DNA of 64,000 nucleotides from Thermoanaerobacter uzonensis DSM 18761 (GTDB lineage Bacteria; Bacillota; Thermoanaerobacteria; Thermoanaerobacterales; Thermoanaerobacteraceae): assembly GCF_900129115.1 (NCBI RefSeq), contig NZ_FQUR01000008.1, positions 124,001-188,000 on the forward strand, read 5' to 3'. The notes beneath the pieces were generated by a model. It was given only the letters and a program-made list of their open reading frames with translations. It was not told where the DNA came from and made no database searches. Below are positions 1-9,738 of the stretch, piece by piece. Both the position numbers and the translations under genes were made by a program. Positions within the stretch are counted from its first letter, which is position 1. The number at the start of each line of letters is the position of its first letter.

Positions 1-2
1 AT

Positions 3-1202
3 AAAGCTGACATACTCATTATAAATACTTGTGGCTTTATAGAGGATGCAAAAAGAGAGTCGATAGAGTACATCATTGAGATGGGAAAACTCAAAAACCG
101 CAGGCTAAAATACCTTATTGCAACTGGTTGCTTGTCTGAAAGATATAATAAAGAATTATTAAAAGAACTTCCCGAATTAGATGCAGTAATTGGCACTGGA
201 GATTTCCCCAAAATTGCAGAAGTAATAGAAGAAATAGAAAAAGGAAAAACTGTTTTAGAATATGGACACGCTAATTTACTAAATGATGAAGGAATACAGC
301 GCATTTTAACTACGCCAAATTATTACGCTTATTTAAAAATCGCAGAAGGTTGCAGTAATGCTTGCTCTTTTTGCATAATTCCAAAGATTAGGGGAAGATA
401 CAGAAGTCGCAAAATGGAGGACATACTTAGAGAAGCCGAGGAACTCGTCAAAAAAGGTGCAAAAGAACTTATACTCATTGCTCAAGACACTACAAAATAT
501 GGAATAGACGTTTATAAAAAATTTATGCTGCCCCAACTTTTAAAAGGAATCTCTAAGATTGATGGTTTAAAGTGGATTAGGTTACTTTATGCATATCCTG
601 ATAGCGTAACAGAAGAACTTGTTGAAGAGATAAAAAACAATGAAAAAATAGTAAAATATATTGATATTCCCTTACAACATTCTCATGATGAAGTCCTAAA
701 AAGAATGAATAGAAATACTAATAGACAAAAAATAGAAAAGGTTATAAGTAGGTTGCGTAGCATTCCAAACATGGTAATACGTACTACTTTTATGGTAGGT
801 TTTCCTGGAGAGACGGAAGAAGAATTTGAGGATTTAAAACAGTTCATAAAAGAAAAAAGATTTGAGAGAGTAGGAGTTTTCACATATTCTCGAGAAGAGG
901 GAACTAAATCGTATTATATGAAGCCTCAAATAAAAAAGAGTGTCAAAATTGAAAGACAACAAGAGCTGATGGAGATACAAAAAGAAATTTCTTACCAGCA
1001 TAATCTTTCAAAAGTGGGGAAGCAGTTAGAGGTACTAATTGAAGGTTTTGAAGATGGAATATATTATGGCAGAAGTTATATGGATGCCCCTGAGATTGAT
1101 GGTGTTGTTTATGTAAAAAGCAACAAAAAACTCAAAGCTGGAGATTTTGTGGTAGCAACTATAACAGATGCCTATGAGTACGATTTGGTGGGGGAATATT
1201 AA
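3..1202 (+). CDS. rimO: Ribosomal protein S12 methylthiotransferase, 5' end missing
   Basis: Radical SAM methylthiotransferase that adds a methylthio group to an aspartate of ribosomal protein S12. The reading frame is open from the first bases of the window, so the true start lies outside. The visible N-terminal part contains the NTCGF motif of the UPF0004 domain. The radical SAM cluster motif C-x3-C-x2-C ([10 protein letters not shown]) lies near base 350, and a C-terminal TRAM-like segment closes the protein. The D-T-T-x-Y-G-x-D segment and [12 protein letters not shown] favour RimO over MiaB, and a clear miaB is present elsewhere in the window. The stop codon overlaps the pgsA start by one base (TAATG), so the two are probably translationally coupled. 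Confidence 0.95.
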   Translation, partial: KADILIINTCGFIEDAKRESIEYIIEMGKLKNRRLKYLIATGCLSERYNKELLKELPELDAVIGTGDFPKIAEVIEEIEKGKTVLEYGHANLLNDEGIQRILTTPNYYAYLKIAEGCSNACSFCIIPKIRGRYRSRKMEDILREAEELVKKGAKELILIAQDTTKYGIDVYKKFMLPQLLKGISKIDGLKWIRLLYAYPDSVTEELVEEIKNNEKIVKYIDIPLQHSHDEVLKRMNRNTNRQKIEKVISRLRSIPNMVIRTTFMVGFPGETEEEFEDLKQFIKEKRFERVGVFTYSREEGTKSYYMKPQIKKSVKIERQQELMEIQKEISYQHNLSKVGKQLEVLIEGFEDGIYYGRSYMDAPEIDGVVYVKSNKKLKAGDFVVATITDAYEYDLVGEY

Positions 1203-1738
1203 TGAATTTAGCAAACAAACTTACAATGTTAAGACTTTTTTTAATACCTATTTTTATGTTTTTTATGTTTGTCAGAGGTCCCTACAACGATTTTATAGCT
1301 GCAGGAATATTTTCACTTGCAGCATTGACCGACAAATTTGATGGATATGTGGCAAGAAAGTTTAATCAAATAACTAATTTTGGGAAATTTATGGACCCAC
1401 TGGTAGACAAAATAATGGTTTCTTCTGCTCTAATAGCCTTAGTGCAAATGGGACGCATTCAAAGTTGGATTGTAGTAGTTATATTAGCAAGGGAATTTTT
1501 AATAACAGGTATTAGGACAGTTGCTGCTGATAAGGGAATTGTCATTGCTGCCAGCAATTACGGTAAATACAAAACTACTTTTCAAATGATAGCAGTAATT
1601 GCACTGATGCTTAATAATTACCCTTTTAGCCTTATAAATTTTCCTTTTGACACTATAATGGTGTATATAGCTTTAATTTTGACAATTTATTCGGGTGTAG
1701 ATTATATCATAAAATCTAAAAATTTATTCAAAGATTAA
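1202..1738 (+). CDS. pgsA: CDP-diacylglycerol--glycerol-3-phosphate 3-phosphatidyltransferase
   Basis: Integral membrane enzyme of phosphatidylglycerol synthesis that joins CDP-diacylglycerol and glycerol-3-phosphate. The 178-residue length is usual for the family. The CDP-alcohol phosphotransferase signature is complete: D44, D47-G48, A51-R52, G61, D65 and D69. Several hydrophobic segments flank it. It sits directly after rimO with a one-base overlap and is followed closely by cinA, the same rimO-pgsA-cinA-recA order seen in many Firmicutes. Confidence 0.96.
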   Translation: MNLANKLTMLRLFLIPIFMFFMFVRGPYNDFIAAGIFSLAALTDKFDGYVARKFNQITNFGKFMDPLVDKIMVSSALIALVQMGRIQSWIVVVILAREFLITGIRTVAADKGIVIAASNYGKYKTTFQMIAVIALMLNNYPFSLINFPFDTIMVYIALILTIYSGVDYIIKSKNLFKD

Positions 1739-1751
1739 AGAGGTGTTTTAA

Positions 1752-2993
1752 TTGAGAGGAGAAATTATTTCTGTTGGCACAGAGCTTTTATTAGGACAAA
1801 TTTTAAATACTAACGCTAAATATTTATCTGAAAAATTGGCTCTTTTAGGTATAGATATATATTTCCATACTAACGTTGGAGATAACGAAGAAAGATTAAA
1901 AGAATGTTTAAATATCGCTTTTAACCGCTCTGACCTTATAATAACAACAGGTGGATTAGGTCCTACTGTTGATGACATTACAAAAGAGACAGTGGCTTCT
2001 TTTTTAGGTCTTCCTCTTGTAGAAAACATAGAAGCAAAAGAAGAGATAATAAGATTTTTTGAAAAAATAGGACAAACACCTACTATGAACAATTTCAAAC
2101 AAGCTTTTTTCCCAGAAGGCGCAAAGATTATACCAAATAAAAATGGAACAGCTCCTGGCTGTATAATAGAAAAAAATAACAAAACCATCATAATTTTGCC
2201 TGGTCCACCTTCTGAGCTAATTCCGATGTTTGAGGAATCTGTATATTCTTATCTTAAAAGCAAAACTAATGAAACTATAAAATCACGCGTAATCAAAATA
2301 TTTGGCCTAGGTGAATCAAAAGTAGAGGAAATGGTAAAACCTCTTTTATTTAATTCTAATCCTACTGTTGCTCCTTTAGTAGGTGATGGATACGTAACTT
2401 TGAGAATAACTGCAAAAGGACATGATGACAAAGAAATTTTAGAAATGATTGAGGATATGGAATCAAGGATTAGGGGTATCATAGGTGACTATATATACGC
2501 TGTAGATGAGGAAGAAATGGAAGAAGTCGTGATAAAATTACTACAGAAAAACAAATTAACTCTTGCTGTCTCTGAATCTTGTACAGGTGGTTTATTGGCA
2601 AAAAAGATAACAGATGTATCAGGGGCTTCAAAAGTCTTTAATTTAGGTGTTGTTTCTTACAGTAATGAAGCCAAAGAAAAAATTTTAGGGGTTAGAAAAT
2701 CTACTTTAGAGTCTTATGGAGCAGTAAGCCATGAGACAGCAAAAGAAATGGCAGAAAATATAAGAAAATTGGCCAATGCTGATTTTGGTTTGTCTACTAC
2801 TGGAATTGCAGGACCTACAGGTGGAACGCCTGAAAAGCCCGTAGGATTAGTGTATGTGGGTTTTGCTACCAATGAAAAAGTCTATGTAAAAAAACTAATG
2901 TTAAGTGGTGATAGAAGTAAAATAAGGACAAGGACAGTACTACATGCTTTAGACATTGTAAGAAGATATCTTCTGGGAATAAAAATTGACTAG
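1752..2993 (+). CDS. cinA: CinA family protein (nicotinamide-nucleotide amidase domain)
   Basis: 413 residues with two domains. An N-terminal MoCF-like domain carries TTGGLGPTVDD (about residues 65-75) and ILPGPPSE. A C-terminal PncC-type NMN deamidase domain carries SESCTGG at about 274-280 and the TGIAGPTGG loop. In the family the C-terminal domain converts nicotinamide mononucleotide to nicotinate mononucleotide, and the N-terminal domain can hydrolyse ADP-ribose; competence induction is known in streptococci but cannot be inferred here. The start is TTG at 1752, supported by the AGAGGTG site just upstream. The recA promoter overlaps the end of this gene. Confidence 0.95.
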   Translation: MRGEIISVGTELLLGQILNTNAKYLSEKLALLGIDIYFHTNVGDNEERLKECLNIAFNRSDLIITTGGLGPTVDDITKETVASFLGLPLVENIEAKEEIIRFFEKIGQTPTMNNFKQAFFPEGAKIIPNKNGTAPGCIIEKNNKTIIILPGPPSELIPMFEESVYSYLKSKTNETIKSRVIKIFGLGESKVEEMVKPLLFNSNPTVAPLVGDGYVTLRITAKGHDDKEILEMIEDMESRIRGIIGDYIYAVDEEEMEEVVIKLLQKNKLTLAVSESCTGGLLAKKITDVSGASKVFNLGVVSYSNEAKEKILGVRKSTLESYGAVSHETAKEMAENIRKLANADFGLSTTGIAGPTGGTPEKPVGLVYVGFATNEKVYVKKLMLSGDRSKIRTRTVLHALDIVRRYLLGIKID

Positions 2994-3014
2994 TTATGTC
3001 CATTAATATATAAT
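2986..3014 (+). promoter_or_regulatory. Sigma-A promoter of recA
   Basis: TTGACT at 2986-2991 and TATAAT at 3009-3014 are separated by exactly 17 bases. The -35 box overlaps the last codons and stop of cinA. No GAAC-N4-GTTC LexA-type box is visible between this promoter and recA. Confidence 0.8.
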
Positions 3015-3057
3015 TAATTTAATACAATACCTTGTATCCTTGGGAGGTAAATAATAA

Positions 3058-4080
3058 ATGATAGAAAAACAAAAGGCTTTAGAAATGGCTATAAGTCAGA
3101 TAGAGAGGCAGTTTGGCAAGGGCTCTATCATGAGATTGGGAGATACTGCAAAATTGAATGTAGAAGTAATACCTACAGGTTCTCTTGAATTAGACATTGC
3201 TTTAGGTGTCGGAGGAGTTCCAAGGGGAAGAATAATAGAAATTTTTGGCCCTGAGTCTTCAGGAAAAACCACCTTAGCGCTACATATGATAGCAGAAGCA
3301 CAAAAAATGGGAGGAACGGGTGCTTTTATAGATGCAGAACATGCTCTGGATCCTGTATATGCAAAAAACCTTGGGGTCAATATTGAGGACTTATTGGTGG
3401 CGCAGCCTGATACGGGCGAACAAGCCTTAGAAATTGCAGAAGCCCTTGTTAGAAGTGGTGCTGTTGATATAATTGTGATAGACTCTGTTGCTGCTTTAGT
3501 ACCTAAAGCGGAGATTGATGGTGAAATGGGAGATAGCCATGTAGGGCTTCAAGCGAGACTGATGTCTCAAGCTTTGAGAAAATTAGCAGGGGTTACTAGT
3601 AAGTCTAAAACTATTGTGGTCTTTATAAACCAGCTTAGAGAAAAAGTAGGTGTTATGTTTGGAAATCCTGAAACAACTCCTGGAGGAAGAGCACTGAAAT
3701 TTTATGCCACAATAAGACTAGATGTGAGAAAAATAGATGCAATAAAACAAGGGAATGAAATAATCGGAAGTAGAACCCGTGTCAAAGTTGTAAAAAATAA
3801 AATTGCTCCACCTTTTAAACAAGCAGAATTCGATATAATGTATGGAGAAGGTATTTCAAGAGAAGGAAGCATTTTGGATATTGGCGCAAGTATAGACATA
3901 ATTGAAAAAAGTGGTGCTTGGTATTCCTATGGAGATATACGATTAGGACAAGGAAGAGAAAACGCAAAGCAATTTTTAAAGGAAAACAAAGAAATTGCTG
4001 ATGAAATTGAAAGAAAAATTAGAGAAAATTTCAATCTAGCTTATAATAAAATAAAATCCTCTCCTGATCCAGTAGAATGA
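3058..4080 (+). CDS. recA: Recombinase RecA
   Basis: DNA strand-exchange protein of homologous recombination and activator of LexA self-cleavage. The 340-residue protein has Walker A GPESSGKT at 64-71, the VIDSVAAL Walker B strand, and the [23 protein letters not shown]2/C-core segment split over about residues 195-220. The ATG at 3058 follows a GGGAGGTAA ribosome site. It has its own sigma-A promoter overlapping cinA. The recX gene follows, which is the usual partner arrangement. Confidence 0.99.
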   Translation: MIEKQKALEMAISQIERQFGKGSIMRLGDTAKLNVEVIPTGSLELDIALGVGGVPRGRIIEIFGPESSGKTTLALHMIAEAQKMGGTGAFIDAEHALDPVYAKNLGVNIEDLLVAQPDTGEQALEIAEALVRSGAVDIIVIDSVAALVPKAEIDGEMGDSHVGLQARLMSQALRKLAGVTSKSKTIVVFINQLREKVGVMFGNPETTPGGRALKFYATIRLDVRKIDAIKQGNEIIGSRTRVKVVKNKIAPPFKQAEFDIMYGEGISREGSILDIGASIDIIEKSGAWYSYGDIRLGQGRENAKQFLKENKEIADEIERKIRENFNLAYNKIKSSPDPVE

Positions 4081-4107
4081 CCCCTTATTTCTGGGGTTAT
4101 TTTATTA
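4080..4107 (+). terminator. Short hairpin between recA and recX
   Basis: ACCCC and GGGGT arms (4080-4084 and 4093-4097) close an 8-base loop and are followed by the T-rich TATTTTATTA. The 5-bp stem is short, so this may only attenuate read-through from recA into recX. Confidence 0.45.
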
Positions 4108-4125
4108 CAAAAGGAGAAATTAAAC

Positions 4126-4728
4126 ATGATAATCACTACTATAGAAAAGCAGAAAAAAAATAAAACGCAATATAATGTTTACATAGACGAAGAATATGCC
4201 TTCAGTTGCAATTTAGAAGATTTAAGCCATTTAGGCATAGAGGAAGGAAGAGAAATAGATAAAGAACAGTATAATTATTATGTAAACTATATCGCAACAA
4301 GACAAGCGAGTGACTACGCATTTAAACTCTTATCAAGAAAAATGTTAACAGAAAAAGAACTTTCTCAAAAGCTTGAAATGAAAGGTTTTGAGGAGAATAT
4401 TATAAAAAGTGTTATTGAAAAGCTGAAAAACTATAACTATATTAATGACGAAGTTTATACCAAATTATTTATAGAACAAAAAATAAACCAATTGTATAGC
4501 AGGCGGAAAATTTATTACGAACTTGTAAAAAAAGGAATTAGCAAAGAATTGATCCAAGAAAGTTTAAACAATTTTTATCCTGAAGAAAAAGAGGTTGAAA
4601 TAATAAAAAAAATAATTGAAAAAAAATTAAAATCCCAAGAAGAAACTAAAAAGTTAAAAAACTATCTTTACAACAATGGTTTTCAAGTTGAGAACATTAG
4701 CGATGCCTTGAAAGAAAAGGATTTATAA
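4126..4728 (+). CDS. recX: Regulatory protein RecX
   Basis: RecX binds RecA filaments and modulates their activity. The 200-residue length and the repeated three-helix modules, for example SDYAFKLLSRKMLTEKEL followed by KGFEENIIKSVIEKL, are typical. It has an AAGGAG site before the ATG. It lies 45 bases after recA behind a weak hairpin, consistent with lower expression than recA. Confidence 0.92.
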   Translation: MIITTIEKQKKNKTQYNVYIDEEYAFSCNLEDLSHLGIEEGREIDKEQYNYYVNYIATRQASDYAFKLLSRKMLTEKELSQKLEMKGFEENIIKSVIEKLKNYNYINDEVYTKLFIEQKINQLYSRRKIYYELVKKGISKELIQESLNNFYPEEKEVEIIKKIIEKKLKSQEETKKLKNYLYNNGFQVENISDALKEKDL

Positions 4729-4729
4729 C

Positions 4730-4758
4730 TTGACATAATTTTGAAAAGGGTCTAAAAT
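4730..4758 (+). promoter_or_regulatory. Sigma-A promoter of rny
   Basis: A consensus TTGACA at 4730-4735 is followed after 17 bases by TAAAAT at 4753-4758. It overlaps the end of recX and points into the rny leader. Confidence 0.8.
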
Positions 4759-4792
4759 AAAATATGAATAATTACTAAGGAGGTGTAAGAGT

Positions 4793-6334
4793 ATTAGCTA
4801 TGTTCAATTGATAATCACAGCACTTATTGCAATAGTAGTCGGCTTTCTAATTGGTTATTTGTCAAGAAAAATTATTGCAGAATCCAAAATAAAAAGCGCA
4901 GAAGATTTAGCGCGGACCATATTAGAAAGTGCAAAAAGAGACGCTGAAAATAAAAAAAGAGAGCTCTTATTAGAAGCTAAAGAAGAAATTCACCGCATGC
5001 GAACCGATTTAGAAAAAGAAATAAGAGATCGCAGAGGTGAATTACAGCGTTTAGAAAAAAGACTCCTTCAAAAAGAAGAAACCCTGGATAAAAGAGCTGA
5101 AACTTTAGAACAAAAAGAAAATCTTCTAGAAGAAAAACAAAAAGAAATTCAACAATTGGAAGAACAGATTTATTTACTTCATCAAAAAGAGATAGAAGAA
5201 TTAGAAAGAATTTCGGGACTAAGCCGTGAAGAAGCAAAAGCCATTTTATTAGAAAGTGTTCAAAAAGATATACAACATGAAATGGCTGTAATGATTAAAG
5301 AAATGGAAAACAAAGCCAAAGAAGAAGCAGAAATGAAAGCAAGGGAAATAATTAGCAATGCCATTCAACGTTGTGCGGCTGACCATGCTGCAGAAACAAC
5401 TGTGTCTGTTGTTACCCTTCCTAATGATGAAATGAAAGGTCGCATAATAGGTAGGGAAGGTAGAAATATAAGGACAATAGAGACATTGACAGGAATTGAC
5501 CTTATAATAGATGATACTCCTGAGGCTGTTGTTATTTCAGGCTTTGACCCTATACGAAGAGAAGTTGCGCGGATTGCGTTGGAAAAATTAATCGAAGATG
5601 GGCGAATACATCCTGCAAGAATAGAGGAAATGGTAGAAAAGGCTAAAAAAGAAGTAGACAACATGATAATCAAAGCAGGAGAAGAAGCGGCTTTTGAAGT
5701 AGGAATTCACGGTTTACATCCCGAGCTAATTAAGTTATTAGGAAGACTTAAGTTTAGAACTAGTTACGGTCAAAATGTGTTGAAACACTCAATCGAAGTA
5801 GCTCATTTGGCAGGACTTATGGCTTATGAATTGGGTGCAGATGCCATAGTTGCTAAAAGAGCAGGACTTTTACACGATATAGGTAAGGCCGTAGACCATG
5901 AGGTGGAAGGCCCTCATGTCATGATAGGTGCAGAACTGGCTAAAAGATATCATGAATCTGATGTTGTTATTCATGCTATAATGGCTCATCATAATGATGT
6001 AGAGCCTCAGACTGTTGAAGCAGTATTAGTCCAAGCAGCAGATGCTATTTCTGCTGCAAGGCCAGGTGCAAGACGAGAAGCATTAGAGGCCTATATTAAG
6101 CGTTTAGATAAGTTAGAACAAATTGCTAATTCTTTTGAAGGTGTAGAAAAGTCTTATGCTATACAAGCAGGAAGAGAAATCAGAATAATGGTAAAACCTG
6201 AAATTGTCAATGATGATGATATTGTCATTTTAGCGCGAAACATAAGCAAAAAAATTGAAGAAGAAGTTGAATATCCAGGTCAAATCAAAGTGACTGTCAT
6301 AAGAGAGACAGTAGCTGTAGATTATGCAAAATAA
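4793..6334 (+). CDS. rny: Ribonuclease Y
   Basis: Membrane-anchored endoribonuclease that initiates mRNA decay. In order it has an N-terminal transmembrane helix ([17 protein letters not shown]), a long charged coiled coil, a KH domain with [12 protein letters not shown], and an HD domain with [10 protein letters not shown] and LHDIGK. The start is uncertain. The first ATG/GTG/TTG in frame is TTG at 4808, but the strong AAGGAGGTG site (4777-4785) lies 22 bases before it. An in-frame ATT at 4793 lies only 7 bases after the site and would give MISYVQ at the N terminus. I place the start at the ATT; the TTG start gives 508 residues. ymdB follows, as in Bacillus. Confidence 0.95.
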   Translation: MSYVQLIITALIAIVVGFLIGYLSRKIIAESKIKSAEDLARTILESAKRDAENKKRELLLEAKEEIHRMRTDLEKEIRDRRGELQRLEKRLLQKEETLDKRAETLEQKENLLEEKQKEIQQLEEQIYLLHQKEIEELERISGLSREEAKAILLESVQKDIQHEMAVMIKEMENKAKEEAEMKAREIISNAIQRCAADHAAETTVSVVTLPNDEMKGRIIGREGRNIRTIETLTGIDLIIDDTPEAVVISGFDPIRREVARIALEKLIEDGRIHPARIEEMVEKAKKEVDNMIIKAGEEAAFEVGIHGLHPELIKLLGRLKFRTSYGQNVLKHSIEVAHLAGLMAYELGADAIVAKRAGLLHDIGKAVDHEVEGPHVMIGAELAKRYHESDVVIHAIMAHHNDVEPQTVEAVLVQAADAISAARPGARREALEAYIKRLDKLEQIANSFEGVEKSYAIQAGREIRIMVKPEIVNDDDIVILARNISKKIEEEVEYPGQIKVTVIRETVAVDYAK

Positions 6335-6340
6335 AGGATT

Positions 6341-6372
6341 GAAAAAAAGCGTGCGATGAGCACGCTTTAAAA
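6341..6372 (+). terminator. Hairpin after rny
   Basis: A perfect 9-bp stem AAAGCGTGC / GCACGCTTT (6346-6354 and 6360-6368) has a 5-base loop. The T run after the stem is short, so it may act as a weak terminator or as a 3' stabiliser between rny and ymdB. Confidence 0.6.
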
Positions 6373-6460
6373 GTTTCATCATAAATTTTCATTAGCTATT
6401 GTTTTAATACATAGGTTTGTGTAATAATAAGTTTAAGAAAATTATTTTTGGAGGTTAAGA

Positions 6461-7243
6461 ATGAAGATACTTATCATTGGTGATATAGTTGGAAGACCAG
6501 GTAGAGACATATTAAAAGAGCATTTGCAAGAATTAATATCAGAATGTAATATTGACATAGTTTTAGCTAATGGAGAAAATGCTGCTGGAGGCAATGGATT
6601 GACTCGCAAAGTTGCTGATGAACTTTTTGAAATGGGAATTTCTGCATTAACAATGGGAAATCACGTGTGGGATCAAAAAGAAATATTAAAATTTATTGAT
6701 GAAGAAGTGCGAATTATAAGACCTGCCAATTATTTAGAGGAAACACCTGGCAGAGGTTCTATAGTACTTAGTTTTAAAAACACGAAAATCGGTATTATAA
6801 ATTTACAGGGGACTACTTTTATGCCTTGCAATAGAAATCCTTTTTTTGTAGCTTTAGAAGAAGTAGAAAAACTAAAAAAAGAGACGAATATAATCCTTGT
6901 AGATTTTCACGCAGAAGCTACTTCTGAAAAAATAGCAATGGGATATTTTTTAGATGGAAAAGTAAGTTGTGTGTTTGGCACTCATACTCACGTACAAACG
7001 GCGGATGAGAAAGTATTACAAAATGGGACAGCTTATATAACTGATGTGGGTATGACAGGTCCTAGTGATTCTATATTGGGAATAGATAAAGAATTAATAA
7101 TTAAAAGATTTACATCTTCTGTACCTGTACGCTTTGAAGTCGCAAAAAAGGGTCCTGCCCAAATAAATGCCATTGTAATTTCTGTTAATGAAGTAACAGG
7201 AAAATGCTATAGCATAGAACGCATTAATAAAATTTATGCATAA
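6461..7243 (+). CDS. ymdB: YmdB-family metallophosphoesterase
   Basis: TIGR00282-type calcineurin-like phosphoesterase of 260 residues. Metal-binding motifs are GDIVGRPGRD at the N terminus, NGENAAGG, GNHVWD and GTHTHVQTAD. The Bacillus subtilis homologue hydrolyses cyclic nucleotides and affects biofilm and motility decisions; that role is not shown here. The ATG follows a TGGAGG site. It lies downstream of rny, as in Bacillus, where it is also next to spoVS. Confidence 0.92.
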   Translation: MKILIIGDIVGRPGRDILKEHLQELISECNIDIVLANGENAAGGNGLTRKVADELFEMGISALTMGNHVWDQKEILKFIDEEVRIIRPANYLEETPGRGSIVLSFKNTKIGIINLQGTTFMPCNRNPFFVALEEVEKLKKETNIILVDFHAEATSEKIAMGYFLDGKVSCVFGTHTHVQTADEKVLQNGTAYITDVGMTGPSDSILGIDKELIIKRFTSSVPVRFEVAKKGPAQINAIVISVNEVTGKCYSIERINKIYA

Positions 7244-7246
7244 AAA

Positions 7247-7275
7247 GGAGGATTTTTAAAACAAATGTAGAATAT
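7247..7275 (+). promoter_or_regulatory. Sigma-H promoter of spoVS
   Basis: GGAGGATTT (7247-7255) fits the sigma-H -35 consensus RNAGGAWWW and GTAGAATAT (7267-7275) fits the -10 consensus RNNGAATWW, with an 11-base spacer. spoVS is a known sigma-H target in Bacillus subtilis. Two further loci in this window have the same layout. Confidence 0.8.
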
Positions 7276-7315
7276 TAACAAGGAGAAAATCATTTGTCTT
7301 TAAGGGGGAAAAACA

Positions 7316-7576
7316 ATGGAAGTGTTAAAAGTTTCAGCAAAATCTAATCCAAATGCTGTAGCAGGAGCGTTGGCAGGGGTGTTAAGGGAGCGTGGAGGTG
7401 CAGAAGTACAAGCGATAGGTGCAGGTGCAATAAATCAAGCTGTAAAAGCTATTGCAATTGCAAGAGGGTTTGTAGCTCCCAGCGGAATTGACTTAATTTG
7501 CATTCCTGCTTTTACAGACATTGAAATAGACGGTGAAGAAAGGACAGCAATAAAGTTAATTGTAGAACCACGATAA
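7316..7576 (+). CDS. spoVS: Stage V sporulation protein S
   Basis: Small (86 residues) Alba-like-fold protein needed for spore coat assembly and septation control in Bacillus. The sequence is a full-length, near-invariant family member, starting MEVLKVSAKSNPNAVAGALA and containing the IGAGAINQAVKAIAIARGF core. The ATG follows AAGGGGG. It has its own sigma-H promoter and a strong terminator, so it is probably monocistronic although it follows ymdB. Confidence 0.98.
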   Translation: MEVLKVSAKSNPNAVAGALAGVLRERGGAEVQAIGAGAINQAVKAIAIARGFVAPSGIDLICIPAFTDIEIDGEERTAIKLIVEPR

Positions 7577-7610
7577 AAAATAACCTGCATTTTGCAGGTT
7601 ATTTTAAATT
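7577..7610 (+). terminator. Rho-independent terminator of spoVS
   Basis: An 11-bp stem centred on AACCTGCA / TGCAGGTT (arms 7579-7589 and 7593-7603) with a 3-base loop is followed by a T-rich tail. Confidence 0.85.
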
Positions 7611-7645
7611 ATAAAAGTAAAATTTAGAAGAAAGGTTGGGATATA

Positions 7646-8482
7646 ATGTTTGCAGACCTTCACATGCATTCAAAAGCTTCTGATGGAACTAATTCACCTT
7701 CTGAAGTAGTTCGATTGGCAAAAGAACATGGACTTAGTTGTATTTCTTTGACAGATCATGATACAGTTGATGGGCTTGAAGAAGCCATGGAAGCTTCTTC
7801 TAAATATGAGATCGAAGTTATTCCTGGAATTGAGTTTAATTGCTATTATCAAAATCAAGAAGTTCATATTTTGGGTTATTTTATAAATTACAAAGATAAA
7901 AATTTTTTTGAAAAGCTGGAGGAAATGAAAAAGTTGAGAAATGATAGAGCCAAAGCAATTTTAAAAAAATTAAATGAATTAGGGATTAGTATTTCTATAG
8001 AAGACGTATTGGAATTCACAAGTGAAAAATTCATAGGAAGACCTCATATAGCAAGAGCCATGGTAAAAAAGGATTATGTAGAAAGTGTAAAAGAAGCCTT
8101 TGAAAAATACATAGGAGTGGGTGCTCCTGCTTATGTAGAAAGATACAGAATCACTCCTTTTGAAGCAATAAACCTTATTTTAGAAAATGGAGGTGTTCCT
8201 GTTTTAGCTCATCCCGGGTTACTTCAAGATGACAGTATTATTGAGGAATTAGCTCTAAAAGGTTTAATCGGAATAGAAATTTACCATTCAAAACATACTA
8301 TTGAAGATGTAAAAAAGTATTTAAATAAAGCTAAAAAATACAAGTTAATCGTAACTGGAGGCTCAGATTTTCACGGTATAGAAGTAGATGGCAGAGACCT
8401 TTTAGGAACCATAAAGTTAGACTATGAATATGTAAAAATATTGAAAAGTAAAGCTAAAAATTTTGTAGAAATATCAAAATAA
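7646..8482 (+). CDS. PHP-domain phosphoesterase
   Basis: 278-residue PHP-domain hydrolase of the YciV/TrpH group. Metal ligands are visible as DLHMHS at residues 4-9, LTDHDTVDG at about 35-43, GIEFNC, and the C-terminal GSDFHG. Close relatives are 3',5'-nucleoside bisphosphate phosphatases or 5'-exoribonucleases; the precise substrate cannot be told from sequence. The ATG follows AAAGGTTGGG. It stands alone between spoVS and the aminotransferase gene. Confidence 0.88.
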   Translation: MFADLHMHSKASDGTNSPSEVVRLAKEHGLSCISLTDHDTVDGLEEAMEASSKYEIEVIPGIEFNCYYQNQEVHILGYFINYKDKNFFEKLEEMKKLRNDRAKAILKKLNELGISISIEDVLEFTSEKFIGRPHIARAMVKKDYVESVKEAFEKYIGVGAPAYVERYRITPFEAINLILENGGVPVLAHPGLLQDDSIIEELALKGLIGIEIYHSKHTIEDVKKYLNKAKKYKLIVTGGSDFHGIEVDGRDLLGTIKLDYEYVKILKSKAKNFVEISK

Positions 8483-8537
8483 TTAAGTTAAAATAATATT
8501 GTGATTCATATAACGAAATCCTCTGGAGGTGTAAAAA

Positions 8538-9725
8538 TTGGATTTATCCCAAAATGCCTTACAAATTACCCCTTCTATGACATTAGAAATAACGGCAAAG
8601 GCAAAACAGCTAAAAGCTCAAGGCGTAGACGTTATAGACTTTGGAGTAGGAGAGCCAGATTTTGATACACCTGATTACATAAAAGAAGCTGCAATTGACG
8701 CTATAAAAAAAGGCTACACCAAATACACCCCTTCTTCGGGCATTTCTGAATTAAAAAAAGCAGTATGCGACAAGCTTTTAAAAGATAACGGCCTTAAATA
8801 CCAACTAGACCAAATTGTCATATCAAACGGCGCTAAACACTCTATATATAACGCTCTTTGTGCAATTTTAAATCCTGGTGACGAAGTTATAATTCCTGTA
8901 CCTTATTGGTTAAGCTATCCTGAGATGGTAAGGCTGGCTTACGGAAAGCCTGTCTTTGTAAAAACAAAAGCAGAAAATGACTTTAAAATTACAGCCGAAG
9001 AATTAAAAAATGCTATTACCTCTAAGACAAAAGCTTTAATTTTAAATACACCCAACAATCCAACTGGCTCAGTGTATACTAAAGAAGAGTTAAAAGAACT
9101 TGTAGAAATTATTGAAGAAGCAAATATTTTTGTCATTTCAGATGAAATATACGAAAAATTAATTTACGAAGGCAGTCACATCAGTATCGCCTCTTTAAAT
9201 GAAAAAATCAAAGAACTGACAATTTTGGTAAACGGTATGTCTAAAGCTTATGCCATGACGGGATGGAGAATAGGTTATACCGCTTCTTCTTTAGAAGTTG
9301 CAAAGGTGATGTCAAACATTCAAAGTCATACTACCTCAAATCCCAATTCAATTGCTCAATATGCCAGTGTAGCTGCTTTATCAGGTGATGAAACTGTTAT
9401 TAAAAGAATGGTAGAAGAATTCAATAAACGAAGAATTTATATGGTAGAAAGGATAAATAAAATAAAGGGATTGAAATCAAATAAACCTCAAGGGGCTTTT
9501 TACGTAATGGTAAATATAGACGAATACATTGGGAAAGAGTTAAAAGGAAAAATTATTAGAGGTTCCATAGATTTTGCAAATGCCTTAATTGAAAGAGCAA
9601 ATGTAGCAGTTGTTCCTGCTTTGCCCTTTGGAATGGACAATTACATTAGGATTTCTTATGCTACTTCCATTGAAAATATTGAAAAAGGCTTAAATAGAAT
9701 CGAAGAATTTTTAAATAAAGCATAA
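8538..9725 (+). CDS. Class I pyridoxal-phosphate aminotransferase (aspartate type)
   Basis: Fold-type I aminotransferase of 395 residues, the usual size for the thermophile/Bacillus AspB group. The PLP-binding lysine is K236 in [12 protein letters not shown]. Also seen are [18 protein letters not shown], and the C-terminal arginine in NYIRISYA that binds the substrate carboxylate. It probably makes aspartate from oxaloacetate and glutamate. The start is TTG at 8538, 7-8 bases after TGGAGGTG. It lies 13 bases before purB, whose substrate succinyl-AICAR is made with aspartate. Confidence 0.92.
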   Translation: MDLSQNALQITPSMTLEITAKAKQLKAQGVDVIDFGVGEPDFDTPDYIKEAAIDAIKKGYTKYTPSSGISELKKAVCDKLLKDNGLKYQLDQIVISNGAKHSIYNALCAILNPGDEVIIPVPYWLSYPEMVRLAYGKPVFVKTKAENDFKITAEELKNAITSKTKALILNTPNNPTGSVYTKEELKELVEIIEEANIFVISDEIYEKLIYEGSHISIASLNEKIKELTILVNGMSKAYAMTGWRIGYTASSLEVAKVMSNIQSHTTSNPNSIAQYASVAALSGDETVIKRMVEEFNKRRIYMVERINKIKGLKSNKPQGAFYVMVNIDEYIGKELKGKIIRGSIDFANALIERANVAVVPALPFGMDNYIRISYATSIENIEKGLNRIEEFLNKA

Positions 9726-9738
9726 TGAGGAGGTAAAT

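Noticed and set aside
7247..7270. A strong AAGGAGG followed by ATG-TAG looks like a minimal start-stop ORF before spoVS.
   Set aside because: The same bases form a full sigma-H promoter, and an ORF with one codon explains nothing better.
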